DNA of 64,000 nt from Isochrysis galbana. Taxonomy: Eukaryota; Haptophyta; Isochrysidales; Isochrysidaceae. Of the stretch, positions 50,919 through 60,745 are shown piece after piece. Made by a program: the position numbers and the translations under genes. The first letter of the stretch is position 1. Every line of letters begins with the position of its first letter. The stretch spans positions 5,658,282 to 5,722,281 of the forward strand of contig CM030933.1 of the NCBI GenBank assembly GCA_018136815.1. Direction: 5' to 3'. Under the pieces are notes generated by a model. That model was not told the DNA's origin. It saw nothing but the letters and a program-made list of their open reading frames with translations, and made no database searches.

Positions 50919-52897
50919 ATGGAAGACCTCGATCTTCTGCTTCGTCAAGCGAGGGCACTCTCCCTGGACCGCTTCGAGAGACGCCGAGATCCCACTGACT
51001 CCACTGTGGGGGGCCTTTTTGGGGGGGCTGGGCTCTGCTCCGATCTCAGCGCGCGCGGGGCGGGGGCGTGTGAGAGACTTCCCCCCCCCCACCACCACCA
51101 CCACCACCAAAAAAGGGAGGGGGAAGCAGGGGGAAGCAGGGGGAAGGGGGGGGGGGGGGGGGCGGGGGGGCGGGGGGAGGAAGGCGAGGCGCCGCCCCCC
51201 CGTCCCGTGGGGCCTTCTTTGCCCCTCCCTTCTCCCCTTCACCTTCACGCCCCCCCCCCCCCCCCCCCCCTTCCCCCTTCCCCTGCTCCTCGCGCAATTT
51301 TTTCACCCCCCACTCCCCGTCCTCCCCTCTCTCACCTTTGCTCTCCCTCCTCGACCTGGCTCCTCCTCTCCGCAGCCTACGCCTCACAGCAAGCGAATCG
51401 GGAGAAAACTCAGCGAGCCCTGAGCCCGGCCCGACCGCTTGTCACACCCATGCACTCGCGGAAGAGGGAGCGCCTAGCTGCACATGCTGAGCTCGAGACA
51501 GAGTCGGCTGAGCTCGATGCCCGAGGGCTCTGGCGGTGCAGCAATGGAATAGTGATGCGCACAGAGCCGACGCGCGATGCGGACCTCCGATGGGCTGATT
51601 CGCCGCCCCCACCTCCTGATACCGGTCGGCCGCCCGCCTCAACTGGTAGCTTTAACTCCACGTATCGTGATACTTTCGATCCCTCAGTCGGTAAAGTCGA
51701 CATTGCCAGCCAGAGCCTACCCTGTGCGAAGAAAGCCGCATTCATGGCCTGTCCGCCCTCCCAGGATCTGACAGCTGCAAGCATGAAGCTGCACCCGGAT
51801 GCCAAGCTCAATCTGCTGCAGCGCCAAGTGCTTGATCAACTGTTTCATCGGATGAGCCCAGACGCTGCCGTGGTCGTCACCAACCCATTGGTGGCAGGCA
51901 ATCCAATCGTCTGGGTATCTGGGCCATGGGAGAATGTGTGTGAGATCAGTTATTCCAAGGCTGTTGGACGTCAAGTGGGTCGCATGATGCAGGGAGCACA
52001 GACCGACGCCACTTCTGTGGCAAAAATGAAGGAAGCCTTCTTGCGCAAGTCTCCATTCAAAGCACAAGTGTTAAATTACAAGGGAGACACGCGCAAACCG
52101 TTCTGGAACATGTTGTCCGTGACGCCGCTGCTGCATCGGGGCGAGCTGCAGCTCTACGTTGCTAATATCCAGGATTACTCCCATCATGTCCGTCAATTGG
52201 ACAGGTTAGCGCCCTCTCAATTCTGCAAGGTCGCCCATTCATTTCAGCGCGGGGTGCGTCTCACACCTTGCAGCAGCAATTCTGCATGCGCTGCCACCGC
52301 ACCCTACGCCGCTGAGCGGCCGCGTTCACCGCCGGTGATTGATTGCGGAACCTACCTCTGTCTCTCCAAGCCATCGGTGCTCGAGGCAGACGATTCGTGG
52401 CCGTTACTGCAGCCTCCTGTGGAGACGAAGCAAGTGCCACACATGCGCCGCTTAGGGTGGGGCAATTTGCACCTCGAGCCAGAACACTTGCTGGAGCGTT
52501 TGTGCAATGCTTTACTAGCAGTCGACGCCCAGGTTGCGGCTGGCTGCGAGGTATGTGACCATCGCCCTACCTGCAGTTGCCGCGCAAAACGCCAACCTCC
52601 TCCAACCTCCTCTTGATCATTTGTCGCTCCGCTCACCCTCTCCCGCCCTTGTGTGCTCATCCATAGGCCAAGAGCGATGTTCAGAGTGTGAGGGCCACCA
52701 AGGCAGGCACGCAATTCATCATGTCAGTGCAGGAGCAGGCCGATGGCTCGTTCTCAATCACCTGCGCTCGCATTGCTGGGGACACATTCCAGTTCCACCA
52801 AGTTTTTCGTCAGATCAAGGCTGTGCTCGGAGATTCTCTAACTGCTCATTGCCTCTCCAAGGACCACAAGATGCGTGCTGTGGCATGCCGTGGATAG
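50919..52897 (+). CDS. LOV-like PAS protein lacking the photoactive cysteine, with C-terminal KA1-like domain
   Basis: Exons 50919-51069, 51376-52550 and 52667-52897 join in phase to 518 residues. Introns are GTGAGA...CCGCAG (306 nt, with long C and G runs) and GTATGT...CATAG (116 nt). The PAS domain (about 213-322) follows LOV topology: DAAVVVTNPL, NPIVWVSGPWENV, a Q-x-TD-type helix (QGAQTDATSVAKMKEAF), NYKGDTRKPFWNMLSVTPLL and ELQLYVANIQDYSHHV. Canonical LOV domains have GRNCRFLQG with the FMN-adduct Cys; here it reads GRQVGRMMQG, with no Cys and one extra residue. The C-terminal 100 residues (FIMSVQEQADGSFSITCARI then AGDTFQFHQVFRQI) resemble a KA1 domain. No kinase domain is present. It may bind flavin without classic photochemistry, or serve as a non-photic sensor. 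Confidence 0.75.
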
Positions 52898-53789
52898 TAC
52901 ACCTTCGATTCCAGCACATCTGCAAGCGCTTGAGTCGAGGCGAGCCGCTCGCCTCATTGCTCGCGCTGTAGAGATGCCAGAGGCGTCACCATGCTGACTT
53001 TAGTAGCTTGGTCATCATCTCCATGGCTGAGTCGCTCGCCGTGATGATGGCGCCCTAGAGCTCCAGTGCCTCCGCAGTGCTCATCTTTTCGCTTCCTACT
53101 ACAGCAAGTAATGTTCAGACTAAGCCCTTTTCTCACTCCTCCATTTTCCTCGCTTCTCCTGTCACCATACTCTATTATTCGTGGACGCTCGGCCGTTTCA
53201 CTTGCGTTATCATTGATTGACGGATGATACCCAGATTGGCTGTGGGTGTCGCTACCCTTCCATCTCGCGATGTTTATTTGTGCACTCCCCTTCCGGCTTT
53301 CATCTTGTCGTAAGTGGACTGAGTACGTTTTTGTAGCCATGTCATTCGCTGGACATGCCCCGTCATTCCACATCACACGTGCAACCCGCAGCATTACAAG
53401 ACGATGATCGCAAAGGTGGATGAGAAGTTGCCGGCACTCATCTGGTACGACCGGCAGTGTTCGCAATCATTTCTCTTGCAAGGATGACCGAACATGTGCA
53501 CTTCGTCAATTGTTCATGCGTCGATCTCTCTTGCTTCGTTCTCGCAAGCGTAATGGCATGCTCATTGAATACTATGATATGCCAGTTGTGCTTTTCCTCG
53601 CGATAGCTCGAGCATTGTTTTTTAACAATCGAGCATTAGTACCGCTACTGCCGCACTAGCCATATACTAACACAACCGCCAATCATGGTCTCTCTAGAAA
53701 AACTTCTTAATCTTGTCGCCACGCGCACGGCACTGCACATAGTCTACCCCGTAGCCACGCTCTCTTCCTTTTCACTCCTTCCACTTGCC
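52898..53789. other. Intergenic, no gene seen
   Basis: Frames are open on both strands in places (52954-53466, 53420-53659), but none has domain-like or conserved features. Confidence 0.5.
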
Positions 53790-53882
53790 TTGAGACCAGA
53801 AGCGTTCATTTACCCCCATCCCTGCTAGCACCTTCCGTTGTCACCTGGAGGTTACTTGACTCAACTTGACACTTCACACGTA
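53790..53882 (+). repeat. Dispersed ~95-bp repeat, copy 2 (partner 19365)
   Basis: Same word order as 19365-19460, including cccatccctgct and gtcacctggaggttacttga. A TE-1 copy begins immediately after it. Confidence 0.75.
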
Positions 53883-53892
53883 TGTTGAAAGA

Positions 53893-54420
53893 CACACAAC
53901 CTACTTTTATAAGTGGGGGTCAATGGGGGCCTCGCGCCCCCCTCTCTCCATCGCGGACACCCCCCGGGGTGGGCCCGTACGCATTCAACCCCAGCCCCTG
54001 CCCTCTGGCAGGGGCAGGGCACTCATCAATTCAGCCCAGACCCCTAGTGGGCGCGGGTCGCGAGCCGCACTCCCAGGCCCGCATGGGCCAGCTCTCGTAC
54101 TGACTCCCCCCCCCATCCCTGGTCGCCAGGCAGACAGGGGCCTCAGGGCGGCACCCAAGGCCAGCGAGGCGAGCGAGGGAGAGGCAGGGGGGGCCAGGGG
54201 CTGAGCCCCAGCCTCCACTGCCCCCTGAGCTGCCACTGCTGGCCCTACGGGCGCCCCTGAAGGACCTCTGAGAGCAGGCCATGGAGCGCCGCATGGCGAC
54301 GCGCCGCAGGGACCGGGGCGGAAGAGAATGGAACGAGGGAGAGGGGGGGATTTGCACCCCCCCCGATGGAGTGTGGTGAGAAACGAGCCCCGTTTGCGTT
54401 AGCAAACGGGCGAAGGGGGG
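53893..54420 (+). mobile_element. TE-1 5' half, copy D
   Basis: Starts cctacttttataagtggggg and continues with tcaatgggggcctcgcgccc. The GC-rich body shares agcgagggagaggcagg, gccccagcctc and ccccctgagctg with 65-130 and 13890-13960. Homology fades near 54420 at a gcgttagcaaacgg patch. It is the best-preserved 5' terminus apart from the copy at 13612. Confidence 0.7.
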
Positions 54421-54921
54421 CGACTGGCGATAGGAGGGAGATGGGAAGGGAGCGGCTCAAGACGTCTCGGATACCCTTGTGGCAGGTATACTCGAGGCGC
54501 AGTTGCTTATTTCTCGAGAACTGCTCGCGGCGTGAGCTTGTCGCATTCATCCTAGATGATGCGATTTCCAGGCTCTTATTTCCATGTCCTTCGCCGTGCG
54601 GCCACACGGTGAAGCTCAGGTACTTCTAGGTTGGTAGGGTTCGTCCCTAGCGATCTAGAATTCGAGTTCTCGTTTCGTTCCTTCTAGCCTGTTTGTCAGG
54701 TCTAGATTCTAGGTTTCCTCTTTTCGGGTAATCTTGACCCAAAGGAGCCAGGTCGCCTGTTGCTCGCTGCGCGCTTGTCTCAGGCTCTCAGGTCACCTTG
54801 TGAAGGCTTGTTTAGCTTCTTGCAAGGCTTGTCGTTTCTTGTTGGGTTCCGGTTCTTTCTTGGGACTTGCTCACTTTCGTTGTCGTCCAGGCCTGTTCTT
54901 CGTAGGTTCTGCTTTGCCTGG
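54421..54921. other. Intergenic, no gene seen
   Basis: AT/T-rich 54640-54960, probably the untranslated or terminal part of the adjacent hAT remnant. Confidence 0.45.
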
Positions 54922-55548
54922 TTAGTTAGGGTTTCGTTGAATCCCCGCGTTTGGCGTTCGCGTTGGCGTTCGGAAATTTCCTCTCACATTCCCTAGGTCC
55001 GCTACCCTTGGCTTGTAGGTCCTTGCTCCTTTCTTCTCGGTCAAGGTTTTGGCGAGCGAGTCGGTTGCTCTATCCGCTCGAGATTCGAGGTTTAATTTGC
55101 CATCTAGTGCTACAGCTTCACGAAAAAGTCTGTCGTTGACAAGGTCCAGAGGCAAGGCCTTCTTCACGATGACCTTCAGCCAGGCCTCCGCCACATCTTC
55201 GACGGTAATTGCCTGAAATGGCGAGACTTGGGTGGTGGTGCTGCTGTTGGGAGAAAAGGGGGAGTGAGGCTTGTGACCGTAAGCAGCTAATGCGCGGCCC
55301 TCTGTGCGGCTTTCTTGCTGGTGCACAGCCAACTTCATCTTCTTGCTAGCGTGCTGTGCGCGCAACCGAAGCTCTTGCAGCACAGCCGCGTGCCTATCCA
55401 CCCACTGCGCGATTGGCTTGCACGCGCGCACGTTCCTGTGCGGCAGTAGCCTGTCCAGATGCTGCCGAATGTTGAGGGGCCCTCCCAGGTAGGTGTGGCC
55501 GCAGAAGAGGCAGCGCTTGGCTCGCACCGACTTGGCGCGGCCAGCCAT
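54922..55548 (-). pseudogene. hAT transposase N-terminus (BED zinc finger)
   Basis: Opening at ATG 55548 (MAGRAKSVRAKRCLFCGHTY), the minus strand gives a BED-type finger with CLFC and a downstream NIRQHLDRLLPH His pair. A helical hAT segment follows (AEAWLKVIVKKALPLDLVND then RLFREAVAL), before decay to a stop at 54922. The catalytic RNase H-like core is absent. The missing C-terminal part of such a protein lies on the plus strand just to the right. Confidence 0.75.
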
Positions 55549-55659
55549 CTCCTCAATCGTCGACCATTCGAGGGCAGAGCCCTCCAACTCATCAATGGGC
55601 TGCCTGCCCCATTGCTGGTCAAAGCAGGCCTCACTGCCCTCACCACCCTCAGCCCTCAG

Positions 55660-56552
55660 CATGCAAGTTGCGTACAAACAAGCATTGCTTGCATACCGCC
55701 TTCATGCTTGACGTCCACGAGCAGCTGGCCATTCTGTCCAAGTCCTATCAAAGCAATAAGTTGGTCGTCTTCGACATTGCCCGAAACCTCAACCGCCGAC
55801 TCCTGGCATTGAAGAAGCTCATCGACGTTCCCGGGCCGGCCGAGCAAGAGTTCATGAACGAGTGCGCGGAGAATGGCGACGCCAATTGCCTCGGCACGTG
55901 CCAACTGTACGACGTGGAGGAGGGGCGCAAAGCTTTGAAAGAGGACCGCGTGGCCATCATTGACGCATTGACCGATGAGCTGACTTCGCGCTTTGGCAAG
56001 GTGCTCGACAACCCCCTCCTCAAGGCGATGAAAGCATTCGACCATCGCCATTGGCCACTCGACAGGCAAATGCTTGGTGAGTACGGCATCGTCGAGATCA
56101 AGGTGCTCTTCGACGCCTACAAGAACTTCTTGCCCGGCATCTCGCAAGATGAAATCTTGACGGAGTGGAGCGAGTTGAAGGAGCACATCTGCGATAGCCC
56201 GGGCCTCAAGACGGGTCACTTCCACGACCTTTGGGCGCACATGCTCACCCACTTCACGGAAGATTTCATCAACATCCTGCGCATCGTTGCCATCGTTCTC
56301 ATGGTTCCGGTCGACACATCGGAGTGTGAGCGTGTGTTTTCGCTGATGAACGACACGAAAACCGCGGATCGCAGCAACCTAGGCCAAGCCAATCTGAGCA
56401 ACCTGATGGTATGGCACAGCATTGGTAAGTCTCTGTCGTGTGCTCAAGTGCCAGTGATGCCCATCTTGCAAGAATTCCGGCAGCATTGTCGCCTGCGTGG
56501 CCCGCGAGGCGTGAATGCGCATAGGCTCACCGCTCCTCCGGTGTACAAGTAG
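55660..56552 (+). pseudogene. hAT transposase C-terminal half, inverted relative to its N-terminus
   Basis: The plus strand from about 55668 (no proper start) reads the C-terminal half of a ZMYM/hAT-type transposase: HEQLAILSKSYQSNKLVVFD near the beginning, FSRFG-like helices, and a dimerisation segment VPVDTSECERVFSLMNDTKT then NLGQANLSNLMVW. It ends at 56552. It begins about 110 bp from the start of the minus-strand BED fragment, with a short inverted motif atgcaag/cttgcat (55661 and 55687) at the junction. An inversion within one element explains both halves. Confidence 0.75.
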
Positions 56553-56714
56553 TGAAGGGGGCTCTGGCGCACACGTGTTTGTTTGTACTCATATTCTTGT
56601 ACATGCTATAGCTTGCTCTTAGCCTTAGCTTAGTTAGCATGTTTTCTTATCTATACTATAGGCTACTAGCTCTTAGCTTAGCCGTCTGTACCACTAAACA
56701 GCGTTTTTGGCGGG

Positions 56715-56843
56715 GTGTTAGTCAATGTTAGGCAACTGTTAGACACTCGCTACGCCATCGGTGTCAAACACCATTTTTGCGAAGGTGTTTGACGGTGTCT
56801 AACACCTCCAGATTCAGGTGTTAGATCGTGCTTGTCAAACACC
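56715..56843. repeat. Clustered ggtgttwga / tcaaacacc motifs downstream of the hAT remnant
   Basis: Six related words occur in both orientations: gtgttagtc (56715), gtgtcaaacacc (56761), ggtgtttgac (56784), ggtgtctaacacc (56794), ggtgttaga (56818) and tgtcaaacacc (56833). Clustered short motifs in both orientations are typical of hAT subterminal transposase-binding regions. Confidence 0.65.
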
Positions 56844-57334
56844 AGGTAACTATTAGATCACGGTCCCTGCGTCAGCTCCATAGGACCTCATGACCTATTA
56901 TCAGAACCTATTATCAGCCTAACGGAGCATCTGGGTGCGAAGGTGAATGGACAGTTACAAGGGAAGAACAAGTAGAAAGTAAGGAGGGAATCGTAGAACA
57001 CTCCCTTGTTAAATGAAAACGCTGATGAACGAAAGCAACCCCTGCGCTGGGGAAAAGCCCTCCCCAGCCAGCCCCTCGACGGCGAACACCTACAATGCTA
57101 CAATGAGGGCGAGGGCTAGCGCGGGGGAGAGGGAAGCGCGCGGAACTAACGCGAGAACAAGGAGGGGTTCAGGCGGTGGTGTTGTGCAAGGAGACAAGCG
57201 CGCACGATAGGCAAGACAGCCAGGAGGAAACGCAGCGGGGTTATGTATGGAAAGAGCGCGGGTCGGTCGGTCGGTCAGTCAGTCCTTATAACCGTAGAGG
57301 GTCGATCGCGGATGCGACAAAGTATGAACTTAGT
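56844..57334. other. Intergenic, no gene seen
   Basis: Contains a (ggtc)n/(agtc)n run at 57262-57285. No ORF supported. Confidence 0.5.
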
Positions 57335-58005
57335 TCCTATAGAATACAGTATTCTATTGAATACACTTCGACAACATGACATTCAACAGTAAGCACGTCA
57401 TAAGAATTATAGCGAGATACGCCTCTCTATGTAAAGCGGCACACTTCGGCAACTCTACAGATGCCTCGAGAAGAGCCCAAGCTGACATGGGCCGACAGCC
57501 AAAAAAACCAATCGACGTCACAACGACTTCCGCCCACTGTTCGATAGCGTAAACAACGAGGAGCTAGCACCGAGCCCCAGACGAATAGCCTTAGCACGAA
57601 AACTAGAGATAGAACACTTGGTCAGACACGAGGACGAAAACCACATGTAGTAAACAACCAAGGTTAAACCCTGGGCGCCCGGGCGAACGGGGCAACGCGC
57701 GCCCCCATTAAAAGCACCCACCCTTGGGGAAAGCCGACCGGCTGGGCCCCCACAACACGGCGCACTAGAACGCGTCGTCAATCAACGAGGAGCCAAGAGG
57801 CCCGCCCACCCCCCTCCCCTAGCGCCAGACCCAAAGTAGCGCACATGAGTTGATGGGTTGAGCCCCCCAAAAGCACCGAAGAAAATGGAACGAGGGCGGG
57901 AAGAAGGAGAGTAGGGGTGGGGCAAGGGCGATGTCAAGCGGGAATCACAGTGGAAGGGAGTGCAAGTAGTAGCGCGCGTAGCAGTCACCTTCAAGAATAT
58001 TTTTA
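57335..58005 (+). repeat. Interspersed repeat TE-2, copy 2
   Basis: Direct-orientation match to 49040-49765 with the same landmark order, ending ttcaagaatatttttaa. Plus-strand residues RYASLCKAAHFGNSTDASRR and KKPIDVTT survive before stops, suggesting an ancestral protein-coding element. Confidence 0.7.
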
Positions 58006-58431
58006 AATTTTCCCACAACAGTATTTAAATTGCTTTCCAATAACAAAGCTGTTTATGAGACTGCAGGCCTCTGCAATCTGCAACAATGGTTCCATGTTCC
58101 ATTACAGTGCATCTTGCTACCCATCCACATCAGCTGGCACTGTTGCCAACTCAACTCAACCAATTCTCTATGCGCGTTTGGCGGATGTGGTGTACAGCAG
58201 CGTGCAAAGCAAAACTGCCAAATAATTGCGCAGCATCACTGAGGATCACGCCAATGCTATCATCGAAATGATTGCGAGCCGAGCTCGTTTGCGAGTTGTG
58301 CTCCTCCGCTTTAGAGGCTCGGTTGGGCAAAGTGCATCGGCATTCCTATCTGAAGCATTACGTGCTCCTAAGCTCAAGGCATGCTTGTTCTGACGGCAGG
58401 ACTGACTGCTCACCACAGTCAGACAATGCCT
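58006..58431. other. Intergenic, no gene seen
   Basis: Moderately AT-rich spacer and 3' region of the oxygenase gene; no recognised element. Confidence 0.5.
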
Positions 58432-59349
58432 TCATCGCTCAAATAACACGAGCACCCGCACCTCAACGCTGAGTCGCCCGGGCGGTAGTTCGTGTTGCGC
58501 ACTGGCTGCATCAAGAGCGGCATGATAGACAGAACGCGATGCGTTGCCGTCAATACTCTCCTCGAAGTTGTAGAACAGCAAGGTTTCGTCGGGTCGCATC
58601 TGCGGAAAGAAGTACCACTTGTGCGATTCATGGAAGGATATGGACCCGTTGATCCCGGCTTGCTTCTCATGGACAAGTGCATACGGAAAGCAGGAGGAGT
58701 CCGTAACGGTTGCGGGATCGATAACAGCTAGGGGTGCAGAAGTGCAGCACTCTCCGCCACCATACGCTCTCCAAACATTCACGATGGCCCGTCGAAAGCG
58801 AGATCCATCGGCAAAATGTGCGCCAATCTTGTCTTGCTCGACAAGCTGCTTCACCTTCTCTAGAGCCGAGGTCGAAGTGAAGTCCGTGTGAACGCGCGCG
58901 ACTGCAGATGAGAACGGGCTCGACCCCCCTACGCTCGAATCGAAGTTCGAGCGCAAAGAGCTGCGCCAAGTGTTATCGAACGCGACAAGATATTTTGCAG
59001 CTGGTAGCGCCTTGCGGACGAGGTCCTCCGCCTCTGCACAGGCAGCAGCGATCGTCTCCGGCGTCCGAAGCCACTCTGTGATGGAGCTGGGCGAGCGGCG
59101 CAGCTCAAATCCCATTGTATCGAGCGTCGGAGCTGGCAGGATGCGCCGGGCATCATGCACCTCCACCTGCTTGGCGATGTCATCATCCACGAGCTTGTCG
59201 TGCTCACCAAATTCGCTGGTGGCAAGCGCAGGGCTCAGTTTTGCCCAGAGCTCGGCGTCGACCAGCCGGCCCGCCCGCTTGCCCTCGCTCGGGTGACCCG
59301 TGTATGAGACAACCGCTTGGATCGGAGGGGCGCAAGCCTCGGCCGCCAT
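58432..59349 (-). CDS. CmcJ/AsaB-like Fe(II)/2OG hydroxylase or desaturase
   Basis: Intronless, 305 residues from ATG 59349 (upstream frame is low-complexity). It fits the CmcJ/NvfI/AsaB oxygenase family, common in fungi and bacteria, whose members act in small-molecule biosynthesis. Family marks: AFDNTWRSS (124-132), ARVHTDFT with His154 and Asp156 as iron ligands, RAIVNVWRAY (187-196), SAPLAVIDPATV, HKWYFFPQMRPDETLLFYNF (243-262), VYHAALD with His276, and the terminal VEVRVLVLFE with Arg298. No signal peptide. Substrate unknown; neighbours do not form a cluster. Horizontal acquisition is possible but not shown by composition. Confidence 0.85.
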   Translation of the reverse strand: MAAEACAPPIQAVVSYTGHPSEGKRAGRLVDAELWAKLSPALATSEFGEHDKLVDDDIAKQVEVHDARRILPAPTLDTMGFELRRSPSSITEWLRTPETIAAACAEAEDLVRKALPAAKYLVAFDNTWRSSLRSNFDSSVGGSSPFSSAVARVHTDFTSTSALEKVKQLVEQDKIGAHFADGSRFRRAIVNVWRAYGGGECCTSAPLAVIDPATVTDSSCFPYALVHEKQAGINGSISFHESHKWYFFPQMRPDETLLFYNFEESIDGNASRSVYHAALDAASAQHELPPGRLSVEVRVLVLFER

Positions 59350-59589
59350 GGGGTTGCGTGTGCAGCCTGCGTGGCGCGGCCGGGGAGGGCGACCGACCGA
59401 GGAGGACGGCTGTCCCCCCGCCACCCCTGTACGTTGTACCCCTCCCCCCCCCCCCAAAGGTGTCAGAGTTTTCTTGTTGTCCTAGTTTATTCCTAGTGCT
59501 GAGGGGGAGCGTTGCAGAGCGCTGAGAGACGCGCTGGAGGACACCGCTAAGGGACGCTGAGGGCTGAGGGACTTCCGCGCGGGGGGGGG

Positions 59590-59960
59590 GGAATTACACG
59601 GCGGTTATGGGCCGTCTCGGCGCGCGGCCGCGGAGGAGAACCGCCGTCTCGGCGCGCGGAAGGGGGGGGAATACTGCGGAAGGGGGGCGGGAGACTGTCC
59701 GCGCGTGGGGGAGGGAAGGAAATCTGCGGAGGGAGGGAGGAAAGAAATCTGGGGGGAACGCGAGGGGCCCAGTTCTGCCACCTCTATTTCTCTCCTTATA
59801 CGCGTGGACAACCATCGTAACAGTAAAAATAAAACTCAAATCTTCGAATTTCGAGACGAAAATGGGCGAACCAAGACTTGAGCCCAGGGAGAATTCGAAT
59901 CTACATGCCTTGCGTGGCATCGCGTGCTCATGCCGAAATACTCATGCCAAAAAAGGCCTG
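59590..59960. repeat. Interspersed repeat TE-3, diverged copy 3
   Basis: The core words atcgtaacagtaaaaataaaa, cgaatttcgagacgaaaat, gacttgagcccagg and gaattcgaatct match the TE-3 core at 2205-2300 and 15040-15125 with about a quarter of positions changed; the left part is G-rich and repetitive. Confidence 0.65.
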
Positions 59961-60002
59961 ATTTAAAGGGATGCATACCGTATACCTGTATGTATTTTTG
60001 GC

Positions 60003-60103
60003 ATTAGCACACGTCAAGGCGTACGGGCAGGTGCGCTAAGGGGTGTCGTGATAGTACCGGGCTCGTGGGAGTAGTGGTACTAACACTCAGATGTTTTATA
60101 GGC
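60003..60103 (+). repeat. Dispersed repeat, inverted partner of 8735-8835
   Basis: Words agcacacgtcaaggcgtacg, gtcgtgatagtaccgggct and actaacactcagatgtttta correspond to the reverse complement of 8735-8835 with a few indels. Confidence 0.7.
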
Positions 60104-60745
60104 CGCCATTCACCCATTGGTGCTGGTGCCCTCCGCACCCCAATAGCGAGTGGCCGGGCTATGATACCTTTGGCTTTTGTAAGTTTTGCCGTCTATTGTT
60201 CATTTGCTATTTGCCTCTCCAGGGGCCAAAAAACAAATCGCCCCGCGCCTCCGTCTACCTCCGAGGTTGATGATGTACGACGCCCCCCCCACGGTTTGGG
60301 GGACGATACCCTGCGGAGTACATAATCGATGGATTCCGAGTTCGTCGTGCCGCGCGGCCCGGCGCAGCGCAATGACGCGCGGCCCACGTCGTCGGGGGGG
60401 GGGGAGATTGACGTCTCCGAGGCCAAGGCGTCCGCCGACGTTCTGCACAGTTCGGTATGGTCCTACGCTCGCTGACGAACCCGGGTGCACATCGCGTTCT
60501 GGCGCGTTCACTATGGGGAGAGCGGCAGGGAGAGGACGAATTGGGACCCTGCGAGAGCTCAAACAGGGCGTGTGGCTGGCGGGCGCTGCGCGGGGGGGGA
60601 GAGGGGAGGGGGGCGAGGGGGGGGGGGGGGAGCTTACGTGAGGAATCAACCCCCCCGTCATCACGATCCTCTCCGTCGTCAACCCTACCACGCTCTCGTG
60701 GCGCAGTGAAGACCTTCCTCCTCCTCTTCTCATCCCGAACCAAGC

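Larger units (their letters stand above)
59350..60745. other. Intergenic between divergent genes, repeat-bearing
   Basis: Carries the diverged TE-3 copy (59590-59960) and the repeat at 60003-60103. G/C homopolymers occur at 59438, 59581 and 60617. Short ORFs at 60186-60640 are compositional. The BCCT promoter must lie near 60650-60745. Confidence 0.5.

Noticed and set aside
52954..53466. Minus-strand 170-codon hypothetical protein
   Set aside because: No conserved features and the composition resembles non-coding flanks; it lies in the 3' region of the LOV-like gene.
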